Positions 37,353 through 46,669 of a DNA stretch of 64,000 nt are shown here, one piece after another. Numbering within the stretch: position 1 is the stretch's first letter; each line of letters starts with the position of its first letter. A model generated the notes under the pieces. That model worked only from the letters and a program-made list of their open reading frames with translations, did not search any database and had not been told where the DNA came from. A program made the position numbers and the translations under genes. Source of the stretch: Burkholderia thailandensis E264 (lineage in GTDB: Bacteria; Pseudomonadota; Gammaproteobacteria; Burkholderiales; Burkholderiaceae). The stretch lies in contig NC_007651.1 of the NCBI RefSeq assembly GCF_000012365.1, forward strand, positions 186,001 through 250,000, read 5' to 3'.

Positions 37353-37489
37353 CGCGCGTGCGCGCGTCGGCATCGACGTCGGCGACGATCGGACGGATCG
37401 GCGGCATGCGCTGCGGCGTCGGCGAAAGCCCCGTGTGGCACGACGCCGACGCGGCGCTCCACTGGATCGACATCACGGGCCGCGCGTGA
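37349..37489 (+). pseudogene. truncated SMP-30/gluconolactonase remnant
   Basis: A 46-residue frame starting with a TTG that overlaps the udh stop. Its last 25 residues (CGVGESPVWHDADAALHWIDITGRA) match the N-terminal first blade and metal-ligand Glu of SMP-30/gluconolactonase proteins, then it stops at TGA. About 250 residues of the family are missing. The next gene begins on the opposite strand 37 bp later. It appears to be the N-terminal stub of an aldarolactonase that once closed the operon. Confidence 0.75.
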
Positions 37490-37525
37490 GCGGCCCTTCG
37501 TTCGCCGTGCGTCGGCGAACGCGCG

Positions 37526-38944
37526 TCAGAACTTCAGCATCAGCTTGAGGATCGCCGCGAAACGCTTGCCGTACGGCGGCGCGATCATCGCGCGCGTGTT
37601 CAGGCGCGGTTGCGTGAGCACGGGCTTCATCTTCGAGAACGTGACGAAGCCGTCGTAGCCGTGGTACGCGCCCATCCCGCTCGCGCCGACGCCGCCGAAC
37701 GGCAGCGTGCCGCATGCGATGTGCATCAGCGTGTCGTTGACCGTCACGCCGCCCGAGATCGTGTCGCGCATCACGCGCTCGACGCTCGAGCGGTCTTCGT
37801 CGAACAGATACAGCGCGAGCGGCCGCGCACGCGCGTTCACGTAGGCGATCGCATCGTCGAGCGTGTCGTACGGAACGATCGGCAAGAGCGGGCCGAAGAT
37901 CTCCTCCTGCATCAGTTGGGACGCGTCCGGCGCTTGCGTGACGAGCACGGGCGGCAGGCGGCGCAGCGCGGGATCGGGCGCGGCGTCGGTGAGCGGGTGG
38001 AGCTGCGCGCCTGCCTGCTGCGCATCGCTCGCGAGCCGCTGCAGCCGCGCGAAATGGCGCTCGGAGATGATCGACGTGTAGTCCGGGTTCGTCGACAGAT
38101 TCGGATAGAGCTTCGCCATCCGCGCGCGCGCGCGCGCGACGAATTCGGCTTCCTTGCCGCGCGGCACGAGCACGTAGTCGGGCGCGATGCAGGTCTGGCC
38201 CGCGTTCAGCGTCTTGCCGGTGATGATCGCGTCGACCGCCGCGTCGAAGCGCGCGCGCGGCCCGATGATGACGGGCGACTTGCCGCCGAGCTCGAGCGTG
38301 ACGGGCGTGAGATTCTCGGCTGCCGCGCGCATCACGTGACGGCCGACGTTCGTCGAGCCGGTGAAGAGCAGGTGATCGAACGGCAGCCCGCTGAACGCGG
38401 CGCTGATTTCCGCGTCGCCGTTGACGACCGCGACGTGATCGCGCGCAAACGTCTTCGAAATCAGTTCCTCGAACAGCTGCGACGTGCGCGGCGTCAGTTC
38501 GGACATCTTGATGATCGCCCGGTTGCCGGCGGCGAGCGCGCAGATGAGCGGCCCGGCGGCGAGCAGCACCGGGTAGTTCCACGGCACGACGATGCCGACG
38601 ACGCCGAGCGGCTGCGGCATCACCTTCGCGCGCGCGGGGCGCATCCACTTGTTCATCGCCCGGCTCTTCGGCTTGATCCAGCGCTTGCCGTGCTTGAGCG
38701 CCTCGTCGATTTCCTCCTTCGCGAGCCAGATCTCGGACATCAGCACTTCTTCCTTCGCGCGATGGCCGAAGTCCGCGTCGATCGCGGCGGCGAGCGCGTC
38801 GCGGTTGTCGAGCAGCATTTTGCGCAGCGCGCGCAGATGGTCGGCGCGGGTCGCCCACGACGGATATGGCGCGCGCAGATACGCGGCGCGCTGATCGCGC
38901 AACAGCGCGTCGAGCGTGGCTAAACCGGGCAGATCGTTCTTCAT
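37526..38944 (-). CDS. calB: coniferyl aldehyde dehydrogenase-type ALDH
   Basis: A 472-residue NAD(P)-dependent aldehyde dehydrogenase of the CalB group, which oxidises coniferaldehyde to ferulate. IVVPWNYPVLLAAGPLICALAAGNRAIIK, the Glu in VTLELGGKSP and the Cys in NAGQTCIAPDYVL mark the active site; FGPLLPIVPYDTLDDAI and CGTLPFGGVGASGMGAYHGYDGF are typical of the CalB/AlkH-like clade. GGAGA is 6 bp before the ATG. It lies 34 bp downstream of aidB on the same strand. The true aldehyde substrate cannot be told by eye. Confidence 0.83.
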   Translation of the reverse strand: MKNDLPGLATLDALLRDQRAAYLRAPYPSWATRADHLRALRKMLLDNRDALAAAIDADFGHRAKEEVLMSEIWLAKEEIDEALKHGKRWIKPKSRAMNKWMRPARAKVMPQPLGVVGIVVPWNYPVLLAAGPLICALAAGNRAIIKMSELTPRTSQLFEELISKTFARDHVAVVNGDAEISAAFSGLPFDHLLFTGSTNVGRHVMRAAAENLTPVTLELGGKSPVIIGPRARFDAAVDAIITGKTLNAGQTCIAPDYVLVPRGKEAEFVARARARMAKLYPNLSTNPDYTSIISERHFARLQRLASDAQQAGAQLHPLTDAAPDPALRRLPPVLVTQAPDASQLMQEEIFGPLLPIVPYDTLDDAIAYVNARARPLALYLFDEDRSSVERVMRDTISGGVTVNDTLMHIACGTLPFGGVGASGMGAYHGYDGFVTFSKMKPVLTQPRLNTRAMIAPPYGKRFAAILKLMLKF

Positions 38945-38978
38945 GGCGTCTCCTTGGCGATACGGGTGTGGCCGGCAT

Positions 38979-40658
38979 TCAGGCCGGGAACGCCCGCTCG
39001 ATGAGCGCGGCGTGATCGATGGTGGCCGGCAGCGTGCCGAAGACGCGTCCGGTTTCGCTGCTGGTTTCACCGAAGCGCGTGGCGACGAACGCGTGCGCGA
39101 CGGCGGGTGGTCCGTCGCGCAGCAGCAGCGAGGCCTGCGCGACGAGTGCGATGCGTTGTGCGATCCGCCGCGCGCAGGCTTCGCGCGGCTCGGGTTCGAG
39201 CGACAGCAGGTGCGTCAGTTCCGCGAGCGCGCTGGCGAGCGGCGCGCTGTGCCGCGCCGCGTCGCGCCATTCGTCGAGAAGCGCGGCGGCCGCGTCGGGC
39301 TCGCGCTCGATCGCGCGCAGCACGTCGAGGCACATCACGTTGCCTGAGCCTTCCCAGATCGAATTGACGGGGGCTTCGCGATAGAAGCGCGCCATCGGCG
39401 CGGTTTCGACGTAGCCGTTGCCGCCCCATACTTCCATCGCTTCGCCCGTGAATTCGAGCGTGCGCTTGCAGACCCAGAACTTCGCGGCCGGCGTGACGAT
39501 GCGCCGCCAGCCGCGCGCCTGCGGCGAGCGCGCGCTCGCCTCTTCCTCGAACGCGTGCGCGAGCCGCATGAAGAGCGCGGTCGCCGCTTCCGATTCGAGC
39601 GCCAGATCGGCGAGCACGTTGCGCATCAGCGGCTGATCGGCGAGCAGGCGGCCGAACGCGCTGCGATGCCGCGCGTGATGGATCGCCTGCACGAGCGCCG
39701 CGCGCATCAGCGCCGCGCTGCCGATCACGCAGTCGAGCCGCGTGTAGTTCGCCATCTCGATGATCGTCGGCACGCCGCGCCCTTCGTCGCCGATCATCAC
39801 GCCGTACGCATTCAGGAATTCGACTTCGCCGCTCGCGTTCGAGCGATTGCCGAGCTTGTCCTTCAGGCGTTGCACGTGGACCGCGTTCTTGCTGCCGTCG
39901 GGCGAAAAGCGCGGCACGTAGAAGCATGAGATGCCCGCGTGCCCGGACGTGCGCGCGAGCACGAGATGCGCGTCGCATTGCGGCGCCGAGAAGAACCATT
40001 TGTGACCGACGAGCCGGTACGCTTGCCCGCGCCCGGGCGCGCCGAGCGGGGACGCGTGCGTCTCGTTGCTGCGCACGTCGGAGCCGCCTTGCTTTTCCGT
40101 CATGCCCATGCCGACCATCATCGAGCGCTTTTGCGAAAGCGGCACGTCGCGCGCGTCGTGCTCGCGCGAATACAGCTTGTCGCGCAGCGTCGCAAAAAGG
40201 GCCGGTTCGTGCCGCAGCACCGGGATGCTCGCGAAGGTCATCGTGAGCGGGCAGAGCGAGCCGGATTCGAGCTGCGCATGCAGGTAATAGCCGGCGCAGC
40301 GCGCGGCCATCGCGCCCGGCTGCGGCTCCGAGAACGGCAGCGCGTGCAGCCCTTCGCCGCGCAGCAGCGCGAGCAACTGGTGCCAGCTCGGATGAAATTC
40401 GAGCGCATCGATCCGCTCGCCGCGCGGGCTGTGCGTCGCGAGCTCGGGCGCGTGCCGGTTCGCGAGGTCGGCGAGCGCGAGCACATCGGGCGTCGTCAGC
40501 GCGGCGCCGTCGCGCGCGAGCGCCGTTTGACGCCAGCTCGCGTCGTACCGTTGAACGGCCTCGACGAGCGCGGCATCTGTTTCAAACGCGTTGTAATCGG
40601 AAAGCGGCGGCGCCTGGTTCGTCACCCGGTGCGTCGCCGTCATCAGGTCCTGCTGCAT
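38979..40658 (-). CDS. aidB: AidB-family acyl-CoA dehydrogenase-like flavoprotein
   Basis: A 559-residue protein matching AidB along its length: FHPSWHQLLALL, GSLCPLTMTFASIPVL, MGMTEKQGGSDVRSNET, HKWFFSAPQCDAHLVLA, RLKDKLGNRSNASGEVEF and PVNSIWEGSGNVMCLDVLRA all align with the E. coli protein. AidB is an FAD-binding, DNA-associated member of the acyl-CoA dehydrogenase family in the adaptive response to alkylating agents. GGGAG lies 8 bp before the ATG at 40658, which is preferred to the ATG at 40673. There is no ada gene nearby, so the Ada link is not shown here. Confidence 0.9.
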   Translation of the reverse strand: MQQDLMTATHRVTNQAPPLSDYNAFETDAALVEAVQRYDASWRQTALARDGAALTTPDVLALADLANRHAPELATHSPRGERIDALEFHPSWHQLLALLRGEGLHALPFSEPQPGAMAARCAGYYLHAQLESGSLCPLTMTFASIPVLRHEPALFATLRDKLYSREHDARDVPLSQKRSMMVGMGMTEKQGGSDVRSNETHASPLGAPGRGQAYRLVGHKWFFSAPQCDAHLVLARTSGHAGISCFYVPRFSPDGSKNAVHVQRLKDKLGNRSNASGEVEFLNAYGVMIGDEGRGVPTIIEMANYTRLDCVIGSAALMRAALVQAIHHARHRSAFGRLLADQPLMRNVLADLALESEAATALFMRLAHAFEEEASARSPQARGWRRIVTPAAKFWVCKRTLEFTGEAMEVWGGNGYVETAPMARFYREAPVNSIWEGSGNVMCLDVLRAIEREPDAAAALLDEWRDAARHSAPLASALAELTHLLSLEPEPREACARRIAQRIALVAQASLLLRDGPPAVAHAFVATRFGETSSETGRVFGTLPATIDHAALIERAFPA

Positions 40659-40892
40659 GCCTTTGTCTCCCATTTCGCGGGGCCCGGCTTCTATTGGCCG
40701 CGTCCTCCGCGCGAGGCGAATCCACTCATCTTAAATTTAGTTCACGTCGACGTTTAGAGGAATCGCTCTTGAGTCGGGATGTCCCTGCTCGTTTTGCGTT
40801 CCTAAAATGCGCGAACATTACAAGCCTGATCCGGCTGTCTCGATTGCGATTCCAGGCTCCGTTGCGCGGATGACAAAACAGGGAGACGTGAC

Positions 40893-42539
40893 ATGCAGTA
40901 CGACTACATTATCGTTGGAGCCGGCTCGGGCGGCTCGAGCCTCGCGGGGCGTCTGGCCGACGCGTGCCCGGATGCGACGATCGCGCTGATCGAAGCGGGC
41001 GGTCATACCGAACGCAATCTGCTCGTCAACATGCCGGTGGGGATCGCCGCGCTCGTGCCGTTCAAGCTGGGCACGAACTACGGCTACGAAACGGTGCCGC
41101 AGCCGGGCCTCGGCGGGCGCCGCGGCTATCAGCCCCGCGGCCGCGGGCTCGGCGGCTCGAGCGCGATCAACGCGATGATCTACACGCGCGGCCATCCGCT
41201 CGACTACGACGAGTGGGAGCAGCTCGGCTGCACCGGCTGGGGATGGCGCGACGTGCTGCCGTACTTTCGCCGCGCCGAAGGCAACGAGCGCGGCGCGAAC
41301 GAATGGCACGGCGCGGACGGCCCGCTCACGGTGTCCGATCTGCGCTTCCGTAATCCGTTCTCCGAACGATTCATCGCGGCCGCGCACGAGGCCGGCTATC
41401 CGCTGAACGACGACTTCAACGGCGAGCGCCAGGAAGGCGTCGGCTTCTACCAGGTCACGCATCGCGACGGCTCGCGCTGCAGCGTCGCGCGTGCGTACGT
41501 GTACGGCCGCACGCGGCCGAACCTGCACGTGATCGTCGATGCGACGGTGCTGCGCGTCGTGTTCGACGGCAAGCGCGCCACGGGCGTCGAGCTTGCGCGC
41601 GGCGGGCGCGTCGAAAAGCTCGATGCGCGCGCGGAAGTGATTTTGTCCGCCGGCGCGTTCAATACGCCGCAATTGCTGATGTGCTCGGGCGTCGGCCCCG
41701 CCGCGCAACTGCGCCGCCACGGCATCGCGCTCGTGCACGACGCGCCCGATGTCGGCCAGAACCTGATCGATCACATCGATTTCATCGTCAACAAGCGCGT
41801 GAATTCGTCGGAGCTCGTCGGCATCTGCTTGCGCGGGATCGCGAAGATGACGCCCGCGCTGTTCAGCTATCTGTCCAGGCGCCGCGGGATGATGACGAGC
41901 AACGTCGCCGAGGCGGGCGGCTTCATCAAGAGCGCGCCCGGACTCGACCGTCCCGATCTGCAATTGCACTTCTGCACCGCGCTTGTCGACGACCACAACC
42001 GCAACATGCACTGGGGCTTCGGCTATTCGCTTCACGTGTGCGCGTTGCGGCCGAAGAGCCGCGGCAACGTCGCGCTCGCGAGCAGCGACGCGCGCGTCGC
42101 GCCGCTCATCGATCCGCGCTTTTTCAGCGACGAACGCGATCTCGATCTGCTCGTCACGGGCGCGAAGGCGATGCGCAGGATTCTGTCGGCCGCGTCGCTC
42201 GCGTCGCAGGGCGGGCGCGAACTGTATACCGATCCGGGCGACACCGACGCGCAGCTGCGCGCCGCGATCGTCGCGCATGCGGACACGATCTACCACCCGG
42301 TCGGCACGTGCCGGATGGGCGCCGACGCGCGCGCGGTCGTCGATCCGCAATTGCGCGTGAAAGGGGTGGACGGGCTGCGGATCGTCGATGCGTCGGTGAT
42401 GCCGACGCTGATCGGCGGCAACACGAATGCGCCGACCGTGATGATCGGCGAGCGCGCGGCGGATTTCATCGTGGCCGCGCGCAACGGGCAGGCCGTGCCC
42501 GCGCCTCGCGAGCGGCTCGCGGCGGCGCACGGCGGCTGA
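40893..42539 (+). CDS. GMC-family FAD-dependent alcohol/choline dehydrogenase
   Basis: A 548-residue GMC oxidoreductase. The ADP-binding motif is [18 protein letters not shown] at the N-terminus, signature 1 is [26 protein letters not shown], and signature 2 is [18 protein letters not shown]. The catalytic His lies in [10 protein letters not shown] and the flavin loop in [18 protein letters not shown]. It resembles BetA/AlkJ-type dehydrogenases acting on alcohols; the substrate is not determined. It is divergent from aidB-calB across 234 bp; an aldehyde product could be passed to the CalB-like enzyme, but that is speculation. Confidence 0.88.
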   Translation: MQYDYIIVGAGSGGSSLAGRLADACPDATIALIEAGGHTERNLLVNMPVGIAALVPFKLGTNYGYETVPQPGLGGRRGYQPRGRGLGGSSAINAMIYTRGHPLDYDEWEQLGCTGWGWRDVLPYFRRAEGNERGANEWHGADGPLTVSDLRFRNPFSERFIAAAHEAGYPLNDDFNGERQEGVGFYQVTHRDGSRCSVARAYVYGRTRPNLHVIVDATVLRVVFDGKRATGVELARGGRVEKLDARAEVILSAGAFNTPQLLMCSGVGPAAQLRRHGIALVHDAPDVGQNLIDHIDFIVNKRVNSSELVGICLRGIAKMTPALFSYLSRRRGMMTSNVAEAGGFIKSAPGLDRPDLQLHFCTALVDDHNRNMHWGFGYSLHVCALRPKSRGNVALASSDARVAPLIDPRFFSDERDLDLLVTGAKAMRRILSAASLASQGGRELYTDPGDTDAQLRAAIVAHADTIYHPVGTCRMGADARAVVDPQLRVKGVDGLRIVDASVMPTLIGGNTNAPTVMIGERAADFIVAARNGQAVPAPRERLAAAHGG

Positions 42540-42575
42540 TGCGCGCCGCCGCGCGGGACGTCGCGGGCGCGGCCG

Positions 42576-43973
42576 TCAGGCGAACGTGTCGACCATCCCG
42601 ACGCTGCGTCGTGTCACGCCGCCGGAAGAGACCGCCGAGACCTCGCCGAGCGCGGCGTCGGCTGTCGGCGCGCCGGACGCGCGTCGCGCAGCGGACCCGT
42701 CCGACGATTGTCGTTGCGGGGTCTGCTGCTGTTGCGCGGACGCGAAGCCGCCGTCGCTGACGCTCGCGCTGCCGAGCCCGAGCCCGCCCGCTTCCATCGC
42801 TTCGCGCAGCTTCGGCAGCGCGGCTTCGACCGCGTCGCGCACTTGCGCGTGCTGCGACACGAAGAGCGCGTGCGCATGGTTTTCGGCGACGCGCAGCACG
42901 ACTTGCAGCGGCCCGAGATCGGGCGGATTCAGCGTGAGCTCCGCGCTCTGCTGGTGCGCGTTCGACAGGAACACGACCTTCTGGCTGAGCGCCTCGGTCC
43001 AGTCCGGCGTGCCGACGGGCGGCGCGAGCGACGGCGCGGCCGTTGCCGCCGCGGCGTTCGCGTTCGCGGCGAGCGCGGCGGGCGCCGCCTGTTGCAGCGC
43101 GGCCGGCGCGCTCGACGCCGCGAGCGTCGCGCGGGCGGAATCGGCGGCGTCCTGCAGCGCCGCGATCGCGCCCGATGCGGCGGGCTGGGCGGCGGTCGAG
43201 ACCGCCGGGTTCGTGCCCGAAGCGTCGGTAAGCGTGGCCGGTGCGGCCGGGGCCTTCGCGCCGGCGAGCATCTTGTCGAAGGGGCCGTTCGCGGCAAGCG
43301 GGGTGGGCGCGCCGTCGTTCCGGCCCGCAGGCTGCGCGCGCTGCGTGGCTGCCGCGCCCGCCGGCCCGGCGCCCGTCAGCTTGCTCAACGCCGCGTTCAG
43401 CGCTTCGCCAACCGGCTGCTGCGCGCCGGCGAGCGCGGATGTGTCGGCGTCGCCGGCGGCGGCCGTATTCGTCGCGAGCGTCGTCGGCGGATGCGCGGCG
43501 TCGCTCGCGCCCGCTTGCGGGGCGGCCGCCTGCGCGGCCTGCGCATCGGGGCGCGCCTGCAATTGCGCCTGTAGCGATGCGGCTGCGGCGAGCGCCGCCG
43601 CCGCGTCCGCGGACGCCGATTGCGTGGCGTTCTTGTCGTCGTCCTGATCGTCCGGCTTGCCGGACGCCTTCGTGTTACCCGCGTTCGTTGTCGCCGGCTC
43701 GCTCGCGCTCGAAGTCGTCGACGCATTGGCGGTGCCGCTCGTCGCGGCATTCGTCGCATTGCCGGCGTTCGGCGCGCCCGCGCCAGCGCCCGCGTTTGTC
43801 TGGCGCTGCGTCTGCACGTTCCGCTTGAGCGTCTGCGCGAACGGCGCGGTGGGCGCTGCGTCGCCGGAAGGCGCGCTCGATGCGCCGGACGCGTGCGCCG
43901 CGGCGCCGGACGACGACTTGATCATCGTGCTCGCTGTGCCGAGCAGCATGCCGATCAGGGGAAGAGGAGGCAT
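42576..43973 (-). CDS. fliK: flagellar hook-length control protein FliK
   Basis: A 465-residue FliK: a long Ala/Pro/Thr/Gln-rich, probably unstructured ruler region (residues about 20-330) followed by the compact C-terminal hook-length domain (ELTLNPPDLGPLQV, near residue 375, then ALPKLREAMEAGGLGL). It is secreted through the flagellar export apparatus and switches FlhB specificity at the right hook length. GAGGAGG lies close to the ATG at 43973. It is last in the fliFGHIJK run and converges on the GMC gene. Confidence 0.92.
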   Translation of the reverse strand: MPPLPLIGMLLGTASTMIKSSSGAAAHASGASSAPSGDAAPTAPFAQTLKRNVQTQRQTNAGAGAGAPNAGNATNAATSGTANASTTSSASEPATTNAGNTKASGKPDDQDDDKNATQSASADAAAALAAAASLQAQLQARPDAQAAQAAAPQAGASDAAHPPTTLATNTAAAGDADTSALAGAQQPVGEALNAALSKLTGAGPAGAAATQRAQPAGRNDGAPTPLAANGPFDKMLAGAKAPAAPATLTDASGTNPAVSTAAQPAASGAIAALQDAADSARATLAASSAPAALQQAAPAALAANANAAAATAAPSLAPPVGTPDWTEALSQKVVFLSNAHQQSAELTLNPPDLGPLQVVLRVAENHAHALFVSQHAQVRDAVEAALPKLREAMEAGGLGLGSASVSDGGFASAQQQQTPQRQSSDGSAARRASGAPTADAALGEVSAVSSGGVTRRSVGMVDTFA

Positions 43974-44007
43974 ATCGGATCTCGCGTTCGGGTTCGATGG
44001 AGGGCGC

Positions 44008-44460
44008 TTACTTCGCCGCGTCCGCGCGCATGCGCAGCACCTTCGCCGCGTGCTCGTCCGCGTCGCGCTGCTCGCGCTTCGCCGCGCGTTGCGCGTCCTG
44101 CCGCGCGCCGCGCGCCTGGAGGATTTCGTACGAGCCGAGCGTGCGCTTTTTCGCCTGCCACTCGGGGCGCGCCGCGTCGATGCGCGTCTGCGCGGCGGCG
44201 AGCACGCGCCGCTGCTGCTCGATCGCCGCATCGAGCGTGTCGAGGAACGCCTGGAAGTTGCGCCAGTTGCCGGCCGGCATCCCCGATTGCGCGGATGCGG
44301 CGAAGCGCTCGCGATATTCGTCGCGATAGCGCACGAGCGCGTCGAGCTGCGCCTGCGCGTCGGTGCGCTCGCGCTGCGCGTGGCCGAGCTGCTTCGTTGC
44401 GGTGTCGAGATCGTCCTGCGCGCGGTCGAGCAGGAGCTGGAGCGGGAACGATTGGGCCAT
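44008..44460 (-). CDS. fliJ: flagellar export chaperone/stalk protein FliJ
   Basis: A 150-residue, largely alpha-helical protein with two long charged heptad stretches expected to form an antiparallel coiled coil, starting MAQSFPLQLLLDRAQDDLDTA. FliJ is the central stalk of the FliI hexamer and an escort for export chaperones. It starts 5 bp after the fliI stop and ends 34 bp before fliK, consistent with one transcript. Sequence conservation of FliJ is low, so position is the main evidence. Confidence 0.9.
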   Translation of the reverse strand: MAQSFPLQLLLDRAQDDLDTATKQLGHAQRERTDAQAQLDALVRYRDEYRERFAASAQSGMPAGNWRNFQAFLDTLDAAIEQQRRVLAAAQTRIDAARPEWQAKKRTLGSYEILQARGARQDAQRAAKREQRDADEHAAKVLRMRADAAK

Positions 44461-44465
44461 GGCGA

Positions 44466-45995
44466 TCAGCCTCCTTCGGATTCGAACAGCGCATCGAGCG
44501 CGGCGAGGCTCGGCGCGTACGGCGCGCATTCTCGAAAGCCCTGCTGCAGGAACGATTCGATGCGCGGATACAGCGCGATCGCGCGGTCGAGCTGCGCGTC
44601 GCGCCCCGGCGCGTATGCGCCGACCGCGATCAGATCGCGATTGCGCTGGTAGCGCGACAGCATTTGCTTGAACTGGCGCACGCGCTCGAGGTGCGCGTCG
44701 TCGATCAGCGCGGTCATCGCGCGGCTGATCGACGCTTCAATGTCGATGGCCGGATAGTGGCCGGCCTCCGCGAGCGAGCGCGACAGCACGATGTGGCCGT
44801 CGAGAATCGCGCGCGCGGAATCGGCGATCGGGTCCTGCTGATCGTCGCCTTCGGTGAGCACCGTGTAGAACGCGGTGATCGAGCCGCCGCCTTCCGGGCC
44901 GTTGCCGGTGCGCTCGACGAGCGCGGGCAGCTTCGCGAACACCGACGGCGGATAGCCTTTCGTCGCGGGCGGCTCGCCGATCGCGAGCGCGATCTCGCGC
45001 TGCGCCATCGCGTAGCGCGTGAGCGAATCCATCAGCAGCAGCACGTGCTTGCCCTGATCGCGGAAGTATTCGGCGAGCGTCGTCGCGTATGCGGCGCCCT
45101 GCATCCGCAGAAGCGGCGACACGTCGGCGGGCGCGGCGACGACGACCGAGCGCGCGAGCCCGTCCTCGCCGAGGATCTGCTCGATGAACTCCTTCACTTC
45201 GCGGCCGCGCTCGCCGATCAGGCCGATCACGATCACCTCGGCGCTCGTGTAGCGCGCCATCGTGCCGAGCAGCACGGACTTGCCGACGCCCGAGCCCGCG
45301 AAGAGCCCCATGCGCTGACCGCGGCCGACGGTCAGGAGCCCGTTGATCGCGCGCACGCCGACGTCGAGCACGTGATGGATCGGCTCGCGATCGAGCGGGT
45401 TGATCGACGGCGCGGTGAGCGGCGCGTCGACCTTCGACGCGAGCGGCCCGAGATTGTCGAGCGGGCGGCCCGACGCGTCGACGACGCGCCCGAGCAGTTC
45501 CCAGCCGACGGGCAGGCGCTTCGCGCCCGCGAGCGGATCGGCGACGGGCGCGCTTTCGAGCGGCCACACGCGCGCGCCGGGCAGCACGCCCGCGACCGCG
45601 GTGGTTGGCATCAGGAAGAGGCGTTCGCCCGCGAAGCCGACGACTTCGGCTTGCGCATACGGCAGCGAACTGCCCGCGGGCAGCTCGATCGTGCACTCGG
45701 CGCCGACCGACAGCCGCAGCCCGATCGCTTCGAGCACGAGGCCTGCCGCGCGAGTGAGGCGCCCGCACGGGCGCAGCGGCAGCGCGCGTGCGTTGCGCTC
45801 GCGGATGCCGTCGAGATGCGTGCGCCAGTTCGCAAGATACGGATTCGCGAGCGGGCGAGGGGGCGCGTGATGCTGCGCGCCGCCGTCTTGCGCGGCCGCG
45901 CGATCGTGTTCGGCGCCGTGCGACGCGAGCGCGAGCTCGCGTTCGAGCGCGTCGAGGTCGTCGCGGCCGAACGTGCCGCCGCCGTCGTTCACCAT
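44466..45995 (-). CDS. fliI: flagellar export ATPase FliI
   Basis: A 509-residue F1-beta-like ATPase that energises flagellar protein export. Walker A is [15 protein letters not shown], followed by [17 protein letters not shown] and Walker [38 protein letters not shown] is the FliI/YscN signature. A 50-residue low-complexity N-terminal tail precedes the beta-barrel. Its ATG overlaps the fliH stop (ATGGTGA), implying coupling with its regulator FliH. Confidence 0.96.
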   Translation of the reverse strand: MVNDGGGTFGRDDLDALERELALASHGAEHDRAAAQDGGAQHHAPPRPLANPYLANWRTHLDGIRERNARALPLRPCGRLTRAAGLVLEAIGLRLSVGAECTIELPAGSSLPYAQAEVVGFAGERLFLMPTTAVAGVLPGARVWPLESAPVADPLAGAKRLPVGWELLGRVVDASGRPLDNLGPLASKVDAPLTAPSINPLDREPIHHVLDVGVRAINGLLTVGRGQRMGLFAGSGVGKSVLLGTMARYTSAEVIVIGLIGERGREVKEFIEQILGEDGLARSVVVAAPADVSPLLRMQGAAYATTLAEYFRDQGKHVLLLMDSLTRYAMAQREIALAIGEPPATKGYPPSVFAKLPALVERTGNGPEGGGSITAFYTVLTEGDDQQDPIADSARAILDGHIVLSRSLAEAGHYPAIDIEASISRAMTALIDDAHLERVRQFKQMLSRYQRNRDLIAVGAYAPGRDAQLDRAIALYPRIESFLQQGFRECAPYAPSLAALDALFESEGG

Positions 45996-46669
45996 GCGCT
46001 CACCTTGCCGAGCGCGGCCGCGACCCGCTCCCAGCGGGTCGCGAGCGTCGCATCGATTTCGCCCGTCGACGCGTGCGCGCGGCAGCCGCCGCGCTCGACG
46101 CCCGCGTCGGTGCGCACGCTCCAGCCGAGCGTGTCGAGCTCGTCCTTCAGATACGCCTCGACGACAGGCAGGTCCGCGGGATTCACGATCAGATGCGGCG
46201 CGCCGGCGAGCGCGGGCTCCGCGGCGAGCACCTCGCGCGCGGCCGCGATCAGCGCGGCCGGATCGTGCTGCACGTGCTGGCGCACGACCTGCTGCGCGAT
46301 TTCGAGCGCGAGCGTCGCGATGTCGTCGGCGAGATCGCGCTCGACGCCCGCGAGCGCTTCGCGAAACGACGCGGCGAGCGCGGCGAGCTGCGCGCCGTGC
46401 GCGTGCGCTTCGGCCTGGCCTTCGTCGAAGCCCTTCGCGCGCCCCTGCTCGTAGCCGGCCTGATAGCCGAGCGCCTGGCCTTCGACGTGGCCGGCGGCGA
46501 GTCCTTCCGCGTGCGCGGCGTCGCGCACGCGCTGCAGTTCGGCGGCGAGCGCCGCCGCCGCCGCGCCGCCGTCGTCGGGCGGCGGCGGCGGCGGGGGATC
46601 GAACGAAGCCATCTCCCACCGCTGGTATGCGGTGACGGGCTTGGCCGACGCGCTCGCGCGATCAGACAT
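45989..46669 (-). CDS. fliH: flagellar assembly protein FliH
   Basis: A 226-residue FliH, the negative regulator and anchor of FliI. A poly-proline stretch near residue 25 is followed by an Ala/Glu-rich helix with glycine repeats ([22 protein letters not shown], the GxxxG pattern of FliH) and a C-terminal ATPase-stator-like domain ([30 protein letters not shown]). It overlaps fliG by 8 bp and fliI by 7 bp. Confidence 0.93.
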   Translation of the reverse strand: MSDRASASAKPVTAYQRWEMASFDPPPPPPPDDGGAAAAALAAELQRVRDAAHAEGLAAGHVEGQALGYQAGYEQGRAKGFDEGQAEAHAHGAQLAALAASFREALAGVERDLADDIATLALEIAQQVVRQHVQHDPAALIAAAREVLAAEPALAGAPHLIVNPADLPVVEAYLKDELDTLGWSVRTDAGVERGGCRAHASTGEIDATLATRWERVAAALGKVSAW

